64,000 bases of DNA from Neisseria sp. MVDL19-042950 (GTDB lineage Bacteria; Pseudomonadota; Gammaproteobacteria; Burkholderiales; Neisseriaceae): positions 39,307 to 103,306 of the forward strand of contig NZ_JAUKWH010000009.1 of assembly GCF_030504625.1 (NCBI RefSeq), read 5' to 3'. Both the position numbers and the translations under genes were made by a program. The notes under the pieces were generated by a model. The model made no database searches, was not told the DNA's origin, and saw only the letters and a program-made list of their open reading frames with translations. Positions 39,948-51,157 of the stretch are shown here, piece by piece (the first letter of the stretch is position 1; every line of letters starts with the position of its first letter).

Positions 39948-41585
39948 TTAATCCGCCAACACTTTGAATTCACCTTGCGGCATGAATTTCGCGGCATCCA
40001 ACGGAGAATGTTTTTCAAAATACTGTTTTAAAATCTCGGCATCAACGAATCCGGTATTGACGTACTTCGGATGGTCGGACACTTTCGGATAAGCATCCCC
40101 GCCCGAAGCCAGATAGCTCGGAATACTCAAGCGGTAAGTTTTGCCGTCGTCCACCGGCTGCCCGCCGACACGGATATCGCTGACCTGCTGTTTCTCGTAA
40201 TTAACGCTTAAGCCGACATTGTCAAACTGGGGATAACCGCCGGAACCGCGCTGTTTCAAACCCACAACTTTAAGATAACTTTTCAGCTCGCTGCCGGTTA
40301 AATCGACATAGCTCACGATGTTGCCGAACGGTTGCGTTTTCAAAATACTTTTATAGGTTACGTCGCCGGCAGGAATCGAATCGCGGATACCGCCGCTGTT
40401 TACAATAGCCAAATCCGCACGGGTCCGTTCGCGCTGCGCGTATGCAACCAAGCGTCCCAGATTGGTTTGTTGGTGGCGGACAATGCTGCGGTCGCCTTCG
40501 AGTTTGCCGTTAACCGAACCTACTTTAACGCCGAGCAATTTATCGCCTTTCGCCTGATATTTACCCAGCCTGTAAGCGAGTATTTTGTCTTGTGCGATTT
40601 CGTTTTGATACAGTTTGTATTCGGTTTTGCCGTCGGCGGTTTTTACTTCGTATTTCAAATTGACCGGAATCAGACGGTAAGATTTGAGGGTCAGTTTTCC
40701 GTCTTTAAATTCAAAGTCGGCGCGCCCCAAATATTTGCCCCACTCTCCGGCCTGCATAATCCATGTGCCGTTTTGATAGTCCGGACGGCAGTCGTCTCCC
40801 GGTTTATAAGGTTCTTTCAGACGGCCTGCCTCATCCAAACAAACGGCCGTATGGCTGTGGCCGCCGATAATCATGTGGAAAGACTGCTTCGGCAGGCCGC
40901 GCGCCAGAGAAACGTCTCCGGGAGCGTTGTAACCGTGTTTGCCGTCGTGATAATAGCCCAGATGGGTCAGCGCGATTTTGATGTCGGGCGTGCGTGCATC
41001 CACTTCTTTTAAGACGGCCGCCGCCGCTTTTTGGGACGGTTCGAACACAACCTCGGTCGTGTATTCGGGATTGCCTATTGTGGCGGTATCTTCGGTCGTT
41101 AAACCCACAATCGCAATTTTCAAACCGTTTTTCCTCAAAATAACATAAGGTTTGACCAATGGCTTGCCGTTTTTCTTCCAACGGGCATTGGCGGAAAGAA
41201 ACGGAAATTTCGCCCATTTTTCCTGCATATCCAAAAGCTGCAACGGGTTATCGAACTCATGGTTTCCCAAAGCCATCGCCGCATAACCGATGGCGTTCAT
41301 ACCCTCAATATCGGGGTGGGCATTCTGTATATCGGATTCGGGCACGCCGGTATTGACATCGCCCGCACTCAAAACAATAACCGAACCACCCGCTTTTCTC
41401 ACTTCCCTTTTAATCTGCTTCACCAAAGTCCGATGCGCCGGCAAACCGTATTCGCCCTGCGCATTCTGCCAAAAACGCCCGTGCAGGTCGTTGGTGTGGA
41501 GTACGGTTAAGGAATAAGTTTTGCCGGGTTGGTAGGCATGGGCAAGCGCAGGCAGTAACAATGCCATCAATAAAGTATGTTTCAT
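39948..41585 (-). CDS. Secreted 5'-nucleotidase/UDP-sugar hydrolase family metallophosphatase
   Basis: Signal peptide; YSLTVLHTNDLHGRFWQ, ALGNHEFDNPLQLL, GGHSHTAV, NSGGIRDSIPAGDVTY. Confidence 0.9.
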   Translation of the reverse strand: MKHTLLMALLLPALAHAYQPGKTYSLTVLHTNDLHGRFWQNAQGEYGLPAHRTLVKQIKREVRKAGGSVIVLSAGDVNTGVPESDIQNAHPDIEGMNAIGYAAMALGNHEFDNPLQLLDMQEKWAKFPFLSANARWKKNGKPLVKPYVILRKNGLKIAIVGLTTEDTATIGNPEYTTEVVFEPSQKAAAAVLKEVDARTPDIKIALTHLGYYHDGKHGYNAPGDVSLARGLPKQSFHMIIGGHSHTAVCLDEAGRLKEPYKPGDDCRPDYQNGTWIMQAGEWGKYLGRADFEFKDGKLTLKSYRLIPVNLKYEVKTADGKTEYKLYQNEIAQDKILAYRLGKYQAKGDKLLGVKVGSVNGKLEGDRSIVRHQQTNLGRLVAYAQRERTRADLAIVNSGGIRDSIPAGDVTYKSILKTQPFGNIVSYVDLTGSELKSYLKVVGLKQRGSGGYPQFDNVGLSVNYEKQQVSDIRVGGQPVDDGKTYRLSIPSYLASGGDAYPKVSDHPKYVNTGFVDAEILKQYFEKHSPLDAAKFMPQGEFKVLAD

Positions 41586-41668
41586 ATCGCGGCCTTTCTG
41601 TTATCAAGCAGATTAAAATAAACAAAAATATTATAAACACAACAATCCGGATACCAACAGCGGTAAAA

Positions 41669-41706
41669 AGGCCGTCTGAAACTTTTTAAACTTTTCAGAC
41701 GGCCTC
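41669..41706. terminator. Inverted DUS pair downstream of the DUF2169 gene
   Basis: AGGCCGTCTGAAACTTTTTAAACTTTTCAGACGGCCT. Confidence 0.75.
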
Positions 41707-41765
41707 TTTGATTCATAAACGGCTCCATATCATCGGAATGATTCTAACAACAGGCAAACTCTCTG

Positions 41766-42902
41766 CTACATCATTGCCATCAGCGACGGCGGAATGGGCG
41801 TAAATTGCGATTTTGATGCTTTGCATTCTTTTGCCAATTCGATTTGTGCACCACGTTCATGCCTTGCGATAAATCTCAACTGACACGAAACAACCTCGAG
41901 CTCTTCCGGAAACGATGTCCGATAAGTGCAGTCGATCCTGCGTTTTTCCACATCCACCACCACCGTATCCAAAATCAAATCTTTGCAAAGAGACAAATTG
42001 GCCGGCGTGTACACATGGGCAAACACGGTTTCCACCGGCAGGGAAACCGTGAAATGTTGATTGGGCGCTTGGAAAGAATGTACCAATCCGGTGAATCCGA
42101 ATTCATAAATATGGTTGGGTTTGAAATGTTGCAGTTGCAACGACGGATGCGCACCGTTCCAATATGCCATGGAAAAATCTTCCGGCAGCAACGGAGCGCG
42201 CTTTTCTATCCATTCCGCATCCGCCGTACCCGTATGCCGCGCACGCCGGGCAAAATATCGGGGGAAAAAGCCGAAACCTTCGGGCATGGCAATTTCGCTC
42301 GGGTCTCTCACCGGCTTGGCGGGATTGTAAATCTGATGGGCGGGCAACATGCGTTTGGCGCTGTTTTTCTGCAAAAATGCTTTCGGATAATAGCCCATGC
42401 CGATAGCGTTTTCCTGATACCCTTCGTGGTCGTCTTCCACCTCGCTGCCGCCGAAAGCGAATTCGTAACGGATCGGCAGCGAATCGATGGGGGAAGCCTC
42501 ACCCAAAGTCCAGCCCAATGCTTCCCTCACCCAATAACGGGGGCCGGTAACGGCCAAAGGCTTTTCATAATCGCCGATCTGCACGGAAACCGGAAATTGT
42601 CCGACCATTCTGTCGTCGGGTGCGTAAGCGGTGGCGTTAACCACGATATCCACTTTCGGTTTATAAAGTGAAAAATCGCTTTCGAGCAAGGTTGTCGTCT
42701 GCGACGGCTCGCCGTAAAAAGTGTCGGCAAACGTAAGCGGCGTTTGCGTGCGGGCAAACTGAAGCTCTGTCTGCCCGGTTGCCGGATCGATTTCAAATTC
42801 ATAGCTGACTTTGGCAACAACAACATCATACGCCCGATCCAACTGGTCGACATTTTTAAATTGCTGCGTATGAAAACAGGTAAAGTTTTCCAGCTCAAAC
42901 AT
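41766..42902 (-). CDS. DUF2169-family type VI secretion accessory protein
   Basis: Downstream of vgrG; translation consistent with DUF2169 (VVAKVSYEFEIDPATGQTELQFARTQTPLTFADTFYGEPSQTTTLLESDF..KPKVDIVVNATAYAP). Confidence 0.75.
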   Translation of the reverse strand: MFELENFTCFHTQQFKNVDQLDRAYDVVVAKVSYEFEIDPATGQTELQFARTQTPLTFADTFYGEPSQTTTLLESDFSLYKPKVDIVVNATAYAPDDRMVGQFPVSVQIGDYEKPLAVTGPRYWVREALGWTLGEASPIDSLPIRYEFAFGGSEVEDDHEGYQENAIGMGYYPKAFLQKNSAKRMLPAHQIYNPAKPVRDPSEIAMPEGFGFFPRYFARRARHTGTADAEWIEKRAPLLPEDFSMAYWNGAHPSLQLQHFKPNHIYEFGFTGLVHSFQAPNQHFTVSLPVETVFAHVYTPANLSLCKDLILDTVVVDVEKRRIDCTYRTSFPEELEVVSCQLRFIARHERGAQIELAKECKASKSQFTPIPPSLMAMM

Positions 42903-42914
42903 GGCGGTTCTTCT

Positions 42915-45188
42915 CTAGTTGATGTCCACTTTTTTACCGTCCATATCCACCACTTTGGTGCCGACGACTTTGATTTTTTTGCTGACAATCGCAATCTTGT
43001 TTTTATCCATCACAATCATGGAATTACCGACTTGCAGGGTAATTTTGGAATTGGCGGACAAAGTAATGTTGCGGCCTGCATTGAGGCCGATGTTCATGCC
43101 GGCATTGATGCTCATGATCAGGCCGACGCTGTGCATTTCCGCCGCGCCGACGTTGGTCATCCAACCGCCGCCGACGTTCAGCATATAGCCCGCACCGATA
43201 TTGGTCATCTGGCCGATGCCGACGTTGTTCATACCGTTTTTGCTCACCGTTTCCTGTTTGTTGCCGCCGATGCTGCTGACTTCGTTTGAAACAACGGTTT
43301 TGTTGCGGTTGGCTCCGACGGTAAACGCTTGGTTTTGGCCGACGGTAACGTTTTGATCCTGCCCCACCGTCAAAGCCTGACTTTGGCCGATGGTTACATT
43401 TTCGTTTTGACCGACCGAACGGCTGCGGTTCATCGCCACGTCGACGCTTTGGTCTTTACCCACGCTGGTGCTTTGGTTTTGACCGACGCTGATGCTTTGG
43501 TTTTGGGTGATGCTGGCCGTTTCGTTTTGGCCCACCGATTTGGTACGGTTTTGGGTAATCGAAGCCGTTTCGTTTTTCTGAACGGTTTTCGCCCTGTCGC
43601 CCACCACCGTTACCGTTTCGTTATTACCGATGGTGGTGGTGCGGTCGTTATTGACGTTGCGGGTTTCGTTGTTTTTAACCAGCGATGTCAAATCTTTCTG
43701 CGCCTGAAAATTCACCATTTCAGAGCCGGCGGTATCGTTGAACATCAACTCATTAAAGTTGGAAAGCGGCGAATTGAAACTTTTACTCTTAATACCGGAT
43801 TGCTTGGCGGCGGCAGGGAAACCCCACGGCGGCGACATTGCACTGTTATACAGACGGCCCAATACGATCGGCCGGTCGGCATCGCCGTTAATGAAATCGA
43901 CCAATACTTCTTCGCCGATACGCGGCGTATTGATGGAACCGTATCCCGCACCGGCCGAGCCTTGCGTTACGCGCACCCAATTGGAGCTGTTTTCATCCAT
44001 TTTGCCGTAGCGGTCCCAATGGAATTGAACTTTAATATCGCCGTATTCGTTGGTATAAACTTCTTCTCCGGCCGGGCCGGTTACCGTTGCGGCCTGCGTA
44101 CCCAACACTTTCGGTTTGGGTGTTTTCAGCGGCGGGCGGTATTGGTACGACTTCGGCAATACGCGGAACGAAATTCTGAATTTGCCGATACGGTCGCCGG
44201 TGGTATAGCCGGCTTCTTCAAAATCGTAGTTTGCCTTCAAAATCGTATATTCGGTATTGGATGACGAATGCGGGTGTCTGCTCAAGGTAAACGTATAGCC
44301 CGGAGCAATCGTCAACGCCGTGCCGGAGCCGGTAATGACTTTGGTTTGGCTTTTCAAATCTTCGCTGCGCACTTGGCTGTAATTCTGCGCTTCGGAAACA
44401 TCGCTGAAGCCGGTATAGAAATCATAATGTTCCATAGAAACCGAGCTGAAATCATGAACGGAATCTGAAGACTTCATCGGCACTTTGGCGTTTTTATAAT
44501 TGTATTCTTGTGTAACGAACTGGCTGGATTTCAGAGAGTCCCGCTCTTCCCAGATGTCGATATAAGCAGTGCTGGGCGCGCCCGGCGCAGTCTGGCGGGA
44601 GTGATAAGGAATGTTGGAAGAAGGAATCGCCTGCAAAATGCCGACATCGTCTGCGATAACCAGCTCGTGCGAGCCGTTGCTGTGGGTGAAATAATAGTAA
44701 ATGCCTTCTTGTTCAAACAAGCGGTTTAGGAAATCGAAACTGGTTTCTTGATATTGAACGCAAAAGCCCCTTGTCCGATACCCTTTTTGGCATTTCACTT
44801 GATACGGGAATCCGAACGGCGATAAAACTTCATTGGCAATATCCAACACCGATTTATCAACGAACACCCTGCTGTCTACATTTTGAGTGAGATACCACAT
44901 AAAAGGGCGGGCGGTACAAGCATAAGCATGGTAGCCCTCTTCGTCTTCATCTTCGCCGATGTAGCCGAAATCAGTAACCAAACCGTTCAGGTAGCGCGGG
45001 CTGCCCGCTTCGGTATCGATTTCCAGCGTTACGGGCTGGCCGACAATATCGCGGCCTTGCAGATTAGGATCTTTAGAAACGAAAGTGATATCGAATTTAA
45101 AAAGTTCCGAAACCGCTTCGGTTCCTTCCAGCTTTTTAAACAACAAACTTTGACCTAAAGGCGTTTGAGCAATGACTGTTCTGTTCAT
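42915..45188 (-). CDS. vgrG: Type VI secretion tip protein VgrG (TssI)
   Basis: FDITFVSKDPNLQGRDIVGQPVTLEI, GDIKVQFHWDRYGKMDENSSNWVRVTQGSAGAGYGSINTPRIGEEVLVDFINGDADRPIVLGRLYN; long C-terminal octad repeats. Confidence 0.95.
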   Translation of the reverse strand: MNRTVIAQTPLGQSLLFKKLEGTEAVSELFKFDITFVSKDPNLQGRDIVGQPVTLEIDTEAGSPRYLNGLVTDFGYIGEDEDEEGYHAYACTARPFMWYLTQNVDSRVFVDKSVLDIANEVLSPFGFPYQVKCQKGYRTRGFCVQYQETSFDFLNRLFEQEGIYYYFTHSNGSHELVIADDVGILQAIPSSNIPYHSRQTAPGAPSTAYIDIWEERDSLKSSQFVTQEYNYKNAKVPMKSSDSVHDFSSVSMEHYDFYTGFSDVSEAQNYSQVRSEDLKSQTKVITGSGTALTIAPGYTFTLSRHPHSSSNTEYTILKANYDFEEAGYTTGDRIGKFRISFRVLPKSYQYRPPLKTPKPKVLGTQAATVTGPAGEEVYTNEYGDIKVQFHWDRYGKMDENSSNWVRVTQGSAGAGYGSINTPRIGEEVLVDFINGDADRPIVLGRLYNSAMSPPWGFPAAAKQSGIKSKSFNSPLSNFNELMFNDTAGSEMVNFQAQKDLTSLVKNNETRNVNNDRTTTIGNNETVTVVGDRAKTVQKNETASITQNRTKSVGQNETASITQNQSISVGQNQSTSVGKDQSVDVAMNRSRSVGQNENVTIGQSQALTVGQDQNVTVGQNQAFTVGANRNKTVVSNEVSSIGGNKQETVSKNGMNNVGIGQMTNIGAGYMLNVGGGWMTNVGAAEMHSVGLIMSINAGMNIGLNAGRNITLSANSKITLQVGNSMIVMDKNKIAIVSKKIKVVGTKVVDMDGKKVDIN
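43150..43680 (-). repeat. Degenerate 24-bp (8-aa) tandem repeat array within vgrG
   Basis: Octads such as NQSTSVGK/DQSVDVAM/NRSRSVGQ/NENVTIGQ/SQALTVGQ/DQNVTVGQ/NQAFTVGA. Confidence 0.85.
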
Positions 45189-45570
45189 TTAGAATATTCC
45201 TGATTGGAGAATCCGGCTCCGGTACGCTGCCTTAATTAAGAGCCGAATCACACACCCGACCGACAATACCGTTCAAATCAACGACATGCTGCCAACCTAC
45301 TGTTCAAACTGCGGTATAAATTATAGCAAAATACAGTAAATTATTATTACTTATTATGTGTAGACTATACTTGCAAAGATAAGGTTCCGATTGCAACGAA
45401 CGCTTTTTACACTTCCCCCGAGGCCGTCTGAAATCCGTGTTTTTCAGACGGCCTGACGGCTTTCGAAACCGGCCGAAGCAAGCTCGAGGCATAAGAAGCA
45501 ATATGCGGCGAACAATACTTTGCAAAATACCGGCCAATAAAAAAAGCAGGCACAAACCTGCTTTCCGATA

Positions 45571-47022
<1,452 letters not shown>

Positions 47023-47165
47023 TCAAATGGATTTTTTCAGACGGCCTCCAAAACGAATGCAGGCCGTCTGAAACATATTGGTTCGATTGTACTCTCATAT
47101 CAGGCCGTCTGAAACGCCTCGGGCCGACCGAATACACTCCCCGCATAAAAGCGGCAAGATTTTTT

Positions 47166-48278
47166 ATGATTTATCAACGCAATTTTATTAAAGAACTTTC
47201 GTTCACGGCAGTCGGCATCTTCGTGGTGCTGCTGGCGGTTTTGGTATCGACCCAAGCCATCAACTTGCTCGGACGTGCCGCCGACGGCCGCGTGGCGATT
47301 GATGCCGTGGCCGCACTGGTCGGCTTCTGGATCATCGGCATGACTCCGCTGCTGCTGGTACTGACCTCTTATATCAGCACCCTTACCGTGCTCACAAGAT
47401 ATTGGCGCGACAGCGAAATGTCGGTTTGGCTTTCCTGCGGGTTGGCACTGAAGCAATGGATACGCCCCGTATTGCAATTCGCCGTGCCGTTTGCCATTCT
47501 GATTGCCGTGATGCAGCTTTTCGTGATGCCGTGGGCCGAGCTGCGCAGCCGTGAATTTGCCGAAATCCTCAAGCAGAAACAAGAGCTTTCTTTAATCGAA
47601 GCGGGCGAATTCCGCACCCTCGGCAAACGCAACGGACGGGTGTATTTCGTTGAAACCTTCGATGTCGATTCCGGCATTATGAAAAACCTGTTTCTGCGCG
47701 AGCACGACAGCAAAGGCAACGACAACATTATCCTCGCCAAAGAAGGCACTTTTTCTTTAAAAGAAAACAAACGCACGCTGGAATTAAGCAACGGCTACCG
47801 TTACAGCGGCACGCCCGGCACAGCCGACTACAACCAAGTATCGTTCGAACATCTCAGCCTGATCATCAGCACCGTGCCGAAAATCGTCGACCCGATTTCC
47901 CACCGCCGCACCATTCCCACATCCAAACTCTTCGGCAGCGACAATCCGCAATATCAAGCCGAATTGATGTGGCGTTTGTCGCTGCCCATCAGCGTATTGC
48001 TGCTGAGCATACTGGCCGTGCCGCTTTCCTATTTCAACCCGCGCACGGGGCATACTTATAACATCTTGATTGCCATCGGCCTTTATCTGGTTTATCAAAA
48101 CGGCCTCACGTTCCTGCGCAACGCCGTTGAAGACGGCAAACTCAATTTCTGGATCGGCATGCTGCCCATGCACATTCTGATGTTCGCCATCGCCGTTATC
48201 CTGCTGCGTGTGCGCAGCATGCCCGCGCAACCGTTTTGGCAGGCATTGAAAAACAGCATGAAAGGCGGTGAAAAATGA
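47166..48278 (+). CDS. lptF: LPS export ABC transporter permease LptF
   Basis: MIYQRNFIKELSFTAVGIFVVLLAVLVSTQAINLLGRAADG. Confidence 0.93.
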   Translation: MIYQRNFIKELSFTAVGIFVVLLAVLVSTQAINLLGRAADGRVAIDAVAALVGFWIIGMTPLLLVLTSYISTLTVLTRYWRDSEMSVWLSCGLALKQWIRPVLQFAVPFAILIAVMQLFVMPWAELRSREFAEILKQKQELSLIEAGEFRTLGKRNGRVYFVETFDVDSGIMKNLFLREHDSKGNDNIILAKEGTFSLKENKRTLELSNGYRYSGTPGTADYNQVSFEHLSLIISTVPKIVDPISHRRTIPTSKLFGSDNPQYQAELMWRLSLPISVLLLSILAVPLSYFNPRTGHTYNILIAIGLYLVYQNGLTFLRNAVEDGKLNFWIGMLPMHILMFAIAVILLRVRSMPAQPFWQALKNSMKGGEK

Positions 48279-49345
48279 TGCTGCTCACCCGCTACCTCAT
48301 CCGCCAACTCAGCGTAACATCGATATACGCTCTCTTGGCATTTCTCGCTTTATACAGCTTTTTCGATATCATCAGCGAAATCGGCGACATCGGCCAAGGC
48401 AGCTACACCGGCGCGAAAATGATGCAGTATGTGCTGATGCAGATGCCCGCCCATGCTTACGAACTGATGCCGCTGGCCGTCTTAATCGGCGGCTTGGTCG
48501 CCCTCAGCCAACTGGCTTCCGGCAGCGAACTTACCGTGATGAAAACCAGCGGCATGAGCACCAAAAAACTGATAACCGTTCTGCTTCAATTCGGTTTGAT
48601 TTTCGCGGTATTGACCACGCTGCTGGGCGAATGGATTGCCCCTTCGCTCAGCCAACGTGCCGAAAACCTCAAAGCCACCGCCGTCAACGGCAAAATCAGC
48701 ACCGGCAGCCAAGGTCTGTGGCTGAAAGAGCAAAACAACATTATCAACGTGCGCGAAATGCTGCCCGACCACACTCTGCTCGGCGTAAAAATCTGGAAAC
48801 ACAACGAAGCCTTCCGGCTTGCCGAGGCCATAGAAGCCGAATCCGCCGTATTGAACGACGACAATAGCTGGCAGCTTAAAAATGTGCGCCGCAGCCTGCT
48901 CGAAGGCGAACAAGTCCGCACCGAAACCCAAACCGTGCAAAAATGGCCTGTCGAACTGCAACGCAACCTGCTTGACGTGTTGCTGGTTAAGCCCGAACAG
49001 ATGTCGGTATCTGCCCTTACCACCTACATAGGCCATCTGAAAGCCAACAACCAACAAACCAAAACTTATGAAATCGCGTGGTGGCGCAAATTGATGTATC
49101 CCGTCGCCGCCACCATTATGGCTTTGGTTGCGCTGGCATTCACGCCGCAAACCACCCGCCACGGCAACATGGGCTTGAAGCTGTTTGCCGGCATCTGCTT
49201 GGGGCTGGCTTTCCACTTTGCCGGACGGCTGTTCGGCTTTACCAGCCAACTCTACGGCGTTCCCCCCTTTATCGCCGCCATGCTGCCGACGGTGCTCTTC
49301 GGTATCTTGGGCGTTTATTTGATACGCAGGCAGGAACGGCGTTAA
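48275..49345 (+). CDS. lptG: LPS export ABC transporter permease LptG
   Basis: MLLTRYLIRQLSVTSIYALLAFLALYSFFDIISEIGDIGQGSYT; overlaps lptF by 4 bp. Confidence 0.93.
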   Translation: MMLLTRYLIRQLSVTSIYALLAFLALYSFFDIISEIGDIGQGSYTGAKMMQYVLMQMPAHAYELMPLAVLIGGLVALSQLASGSELTVMKTSGMSTKKLITVLLQFGLIFAVLTTLLGEWIAPSLSQRAENLKATAVNGKISTGSQGLWLKEQNNIINVREMLPDHTLLGVKIWKHNEAFRLAEAIEAESAVLNDDNSWQLKNVRRSLLEGEQVRTETQTVQKWPVELQRNLLDVLLVKPEQMSVSALTTYIGHLKANNQQTKTYEIAWWRKLMYPVAATIMALVALAFTPQTTRHGNMGLKLFAGICLGLAFHFAGRLFGFTSQLYGVPPFIAAMLPTVLFGILGVYLIRRQERR

Positions 49346-49360
49346 CGGAATAAAAAGCCG

Positions 49361-49397
49361 AGAGGCCGTCTGAAAACTTGTTTTCAGACGGCCTCTC
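49361..49397. terminator. Inverted DUS pair between convergent lptG and hemerythrin gene
   Basis: AGAGGCCGTCTGAAAACTTGTTTTCAGACGGCCTCTC. Confidence 0.8.
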
Positions 49398-49409
49398 TCA
49401 TCACATCAT

Positions 49410-49925
49410 CTACACTTTCGGTTTCCTGCGCTCCGCCATCTTCCGACCGATTGCCGCCAATTCATCCTGCGGCACAAACTGTTTGCCCATTTCAAACAGC
49501 GGTTCCTCAAGTGCCAAATGGACATCATAACCGGCGGTAAAGCGTTCCAATATTTCCCGCTCGAGTCTATAACTTTTATCTTTTTGAAGTTTGGCAAATT
49601 CTTCGGCCAATGCCGCCCAATTTTGATGCAGGCTTTCATGTTGCTGCAAAAGCCGGTCGATGCAGTCTTGCGCTTGCGGGGCATATCGCAGCAGCAACGG
49701 AAAAAAATCCTCTTCTTCGTCCTGATGGTGCAGCGGCGCGGCGACATTGAAATATTGGGCAATCTGCTTTACCGCCTGCAAAGCAACATCATTGCAGCCG
49801 TTTTCCTCAAGATAATCCGGCAACATTTTTATCTGTTCGCAAAAACGGCGCACCTTACTATGGCAGGTATAAAGCATTTCTATTGGTTCAGCAAAGGTTA
49901 CGCTGCGAGCATCGAAGAAATCCAT
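49410..49925 (-). CDS. Hemerythrin domain-containing protein
   Basis: [47 protein letters not shown] His/Glu ligand pattern. Confidence 0.82.
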   Translation of the reverse strand: MDFFDARSVTFAEPIEMLYTCHSKVRRFCEQIKMLPDYLEENGCNDVALQAVKQIAQYFNVAAPLHHQDEEEDFFPLLLRYAPQAQDCIDRLLQQHESLHQNWAALAEEFAKLQKDKSYRLEREILERFTAGYDVHLALEEPLFEMGKQFVPQDELAAIGRKMAERRKPKV

Positions 49926-50082
49926 GGCTAATTCCTTAATATATCAGAAAATATGATAACGTCTTCCCAAGACGGCAGTATACCCTGCACAACATTTTCA
50001 GACGGCCTGCCGTATCCGTAGGTTCCACCCCGCAATAAAATACCGTAAGATGCCGTCTGAAAATTTATCAGGATACTTTCAT

Positions 50083-51096
50083 ATGCCGCTTTTCCAAACC
50101 GAACCTGCCGTTCCCTACGCACAACAAAACAAAACTGCTGTGCTGCTGATTAACCTCGGCTCCCCCTCGGCACCCACTGCCCAAGCCGTGCGCCCTTATT
50201 TGCGGGATTTCTTGTCTGACCAGCGCGTTGTAGAACTACCCAAATGGTTTTGGCGGCCGATTTTGTACGGTTTGGTATTAACATTCCGACCGAAGAAAAG
50301 CGCGCACGGTTACGAAAAAGTCTGGTTTCCCGAAGGTTCTCCGCTAACGGTGTACACCGAACGGCAAGCGGCCGCGCTGTCTGAAAAACTGCCCGATATC
50401 ATCGTGCGTTATGCCATGAGCTATGGCGAATCGAATGTTGCGCAGGTACTGTCCGAGCTGAAAGCGCAAGGGGTTACGCAGGTTTTGGCGTTGCCGCTGT
50501 ATCCGCAATATGCGGCCTCCAGCACCGCCGCCGCTTTGGATAAAGTGTTCAAAGAATTGCAGCAACAGCGCTATCAAATGAGCGTGCGCACGATATCCCA
50601 CTTTTATAACGATGCCGGCTATATCTCCGCCATGAAGGAGCACATTCAGGCTTATTGGGCGGAGCACGGGCGTGGCGACAAATTGATGCTGAGCTTTCAC
50701 GGCATTCCGCAAAAACACCATGACGACGGCGACCCCTACCCGCTAGAATGCCGCCACACCGCCGAACTGCTTGCCGAAGCATTAAACTTGAGTGAAAACG
50801 ATTATATCGTGTCGTTTCAGAGCCAATTCGGCCACGCAAAATGGGTAGGGCCGAGCACGCAGGATTTATTCGACGAACTGCCCAAACAAGGTGTTTCCAA
50901 GCTGGACGTATTCTGCCCCGGCTTTGTCAGCGACTGTTTGGAAACCATGGAAGAAATCGCTATTGCAGGGCGCGAGCAGTTTCACGCGGCGGGCGGCGCG
51001 CAATACCACTACATTCCCTGCCTCAACACCAACCCCGCTTGGGTAAACGCACTGGCCGATTTGATTAAACAGCATCTGCAAGGTTGGCACATCTAA
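50083..51096 (+). CDS. hemH: Ferrochelatase
   Basis: KTAVLLINLGSPSAPTAQAVRPYLRDFLSDQRVVELP; LMLSFHGIPQKHHDDGDPYPLEC. Confidence 0.95.
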   Translation: MPLFQTEPAVPYAQQNKTAVLLINLGSPSAPTAQAVRPYLRDFLSDQRVVELPKWFWRPILYGLVLTFRPKKSAHGYEKVWFPEGSPLTVYTERQAAALSEKLPDIIVRYAMSYGESNVAQVLSELKAQGVTQVLALPLYPQYAASSTAAALDKVFKELQQQRYQMSVRTISHFYNDAGYISAMKEHIQAYWAEHGRGDKLMLSFHGIPQKHHDDGDPYPLECRHTAELLAEALNLSENDYIVSFQSQFGHAKWVGPSTQDLFDELPKQGVSKLDVFCPGFVSDCLETMEEIAIAGREQFHAAGGAQYHYIPCLNTNPAWVNALADLIKQHLQGWHI

Positions 51097-51113
51097 TCCG
51101 CATCGCCACCATA

Positions 51114-51157
51114 AACATTGAGGCCGTCTGAAAACACATTTCAGACGGCCTCAATGT
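51114..51157. terminator. Inverted DUS pair between convergent hemH and nhaC
   Basis: AACATTGAGGCCGTCTGAAAACACATTTCAGACGGCCTCAATGTT. Confidence 0.85.

Noticed and set aside
43150-43680. Possible CRISPR array from periodic 24-bp units
   Set aside because: Repeats are degenerate, in-frame and coding for VgrG octads; there are no spacers. No CRISPR array seen anywhere in the window.
43329-44264. 311-aa plus-strand ORF with VLADG/VLTD repeats
   Set aside because: Mirror of the vgrG repeats on the opposite strand; not independent.
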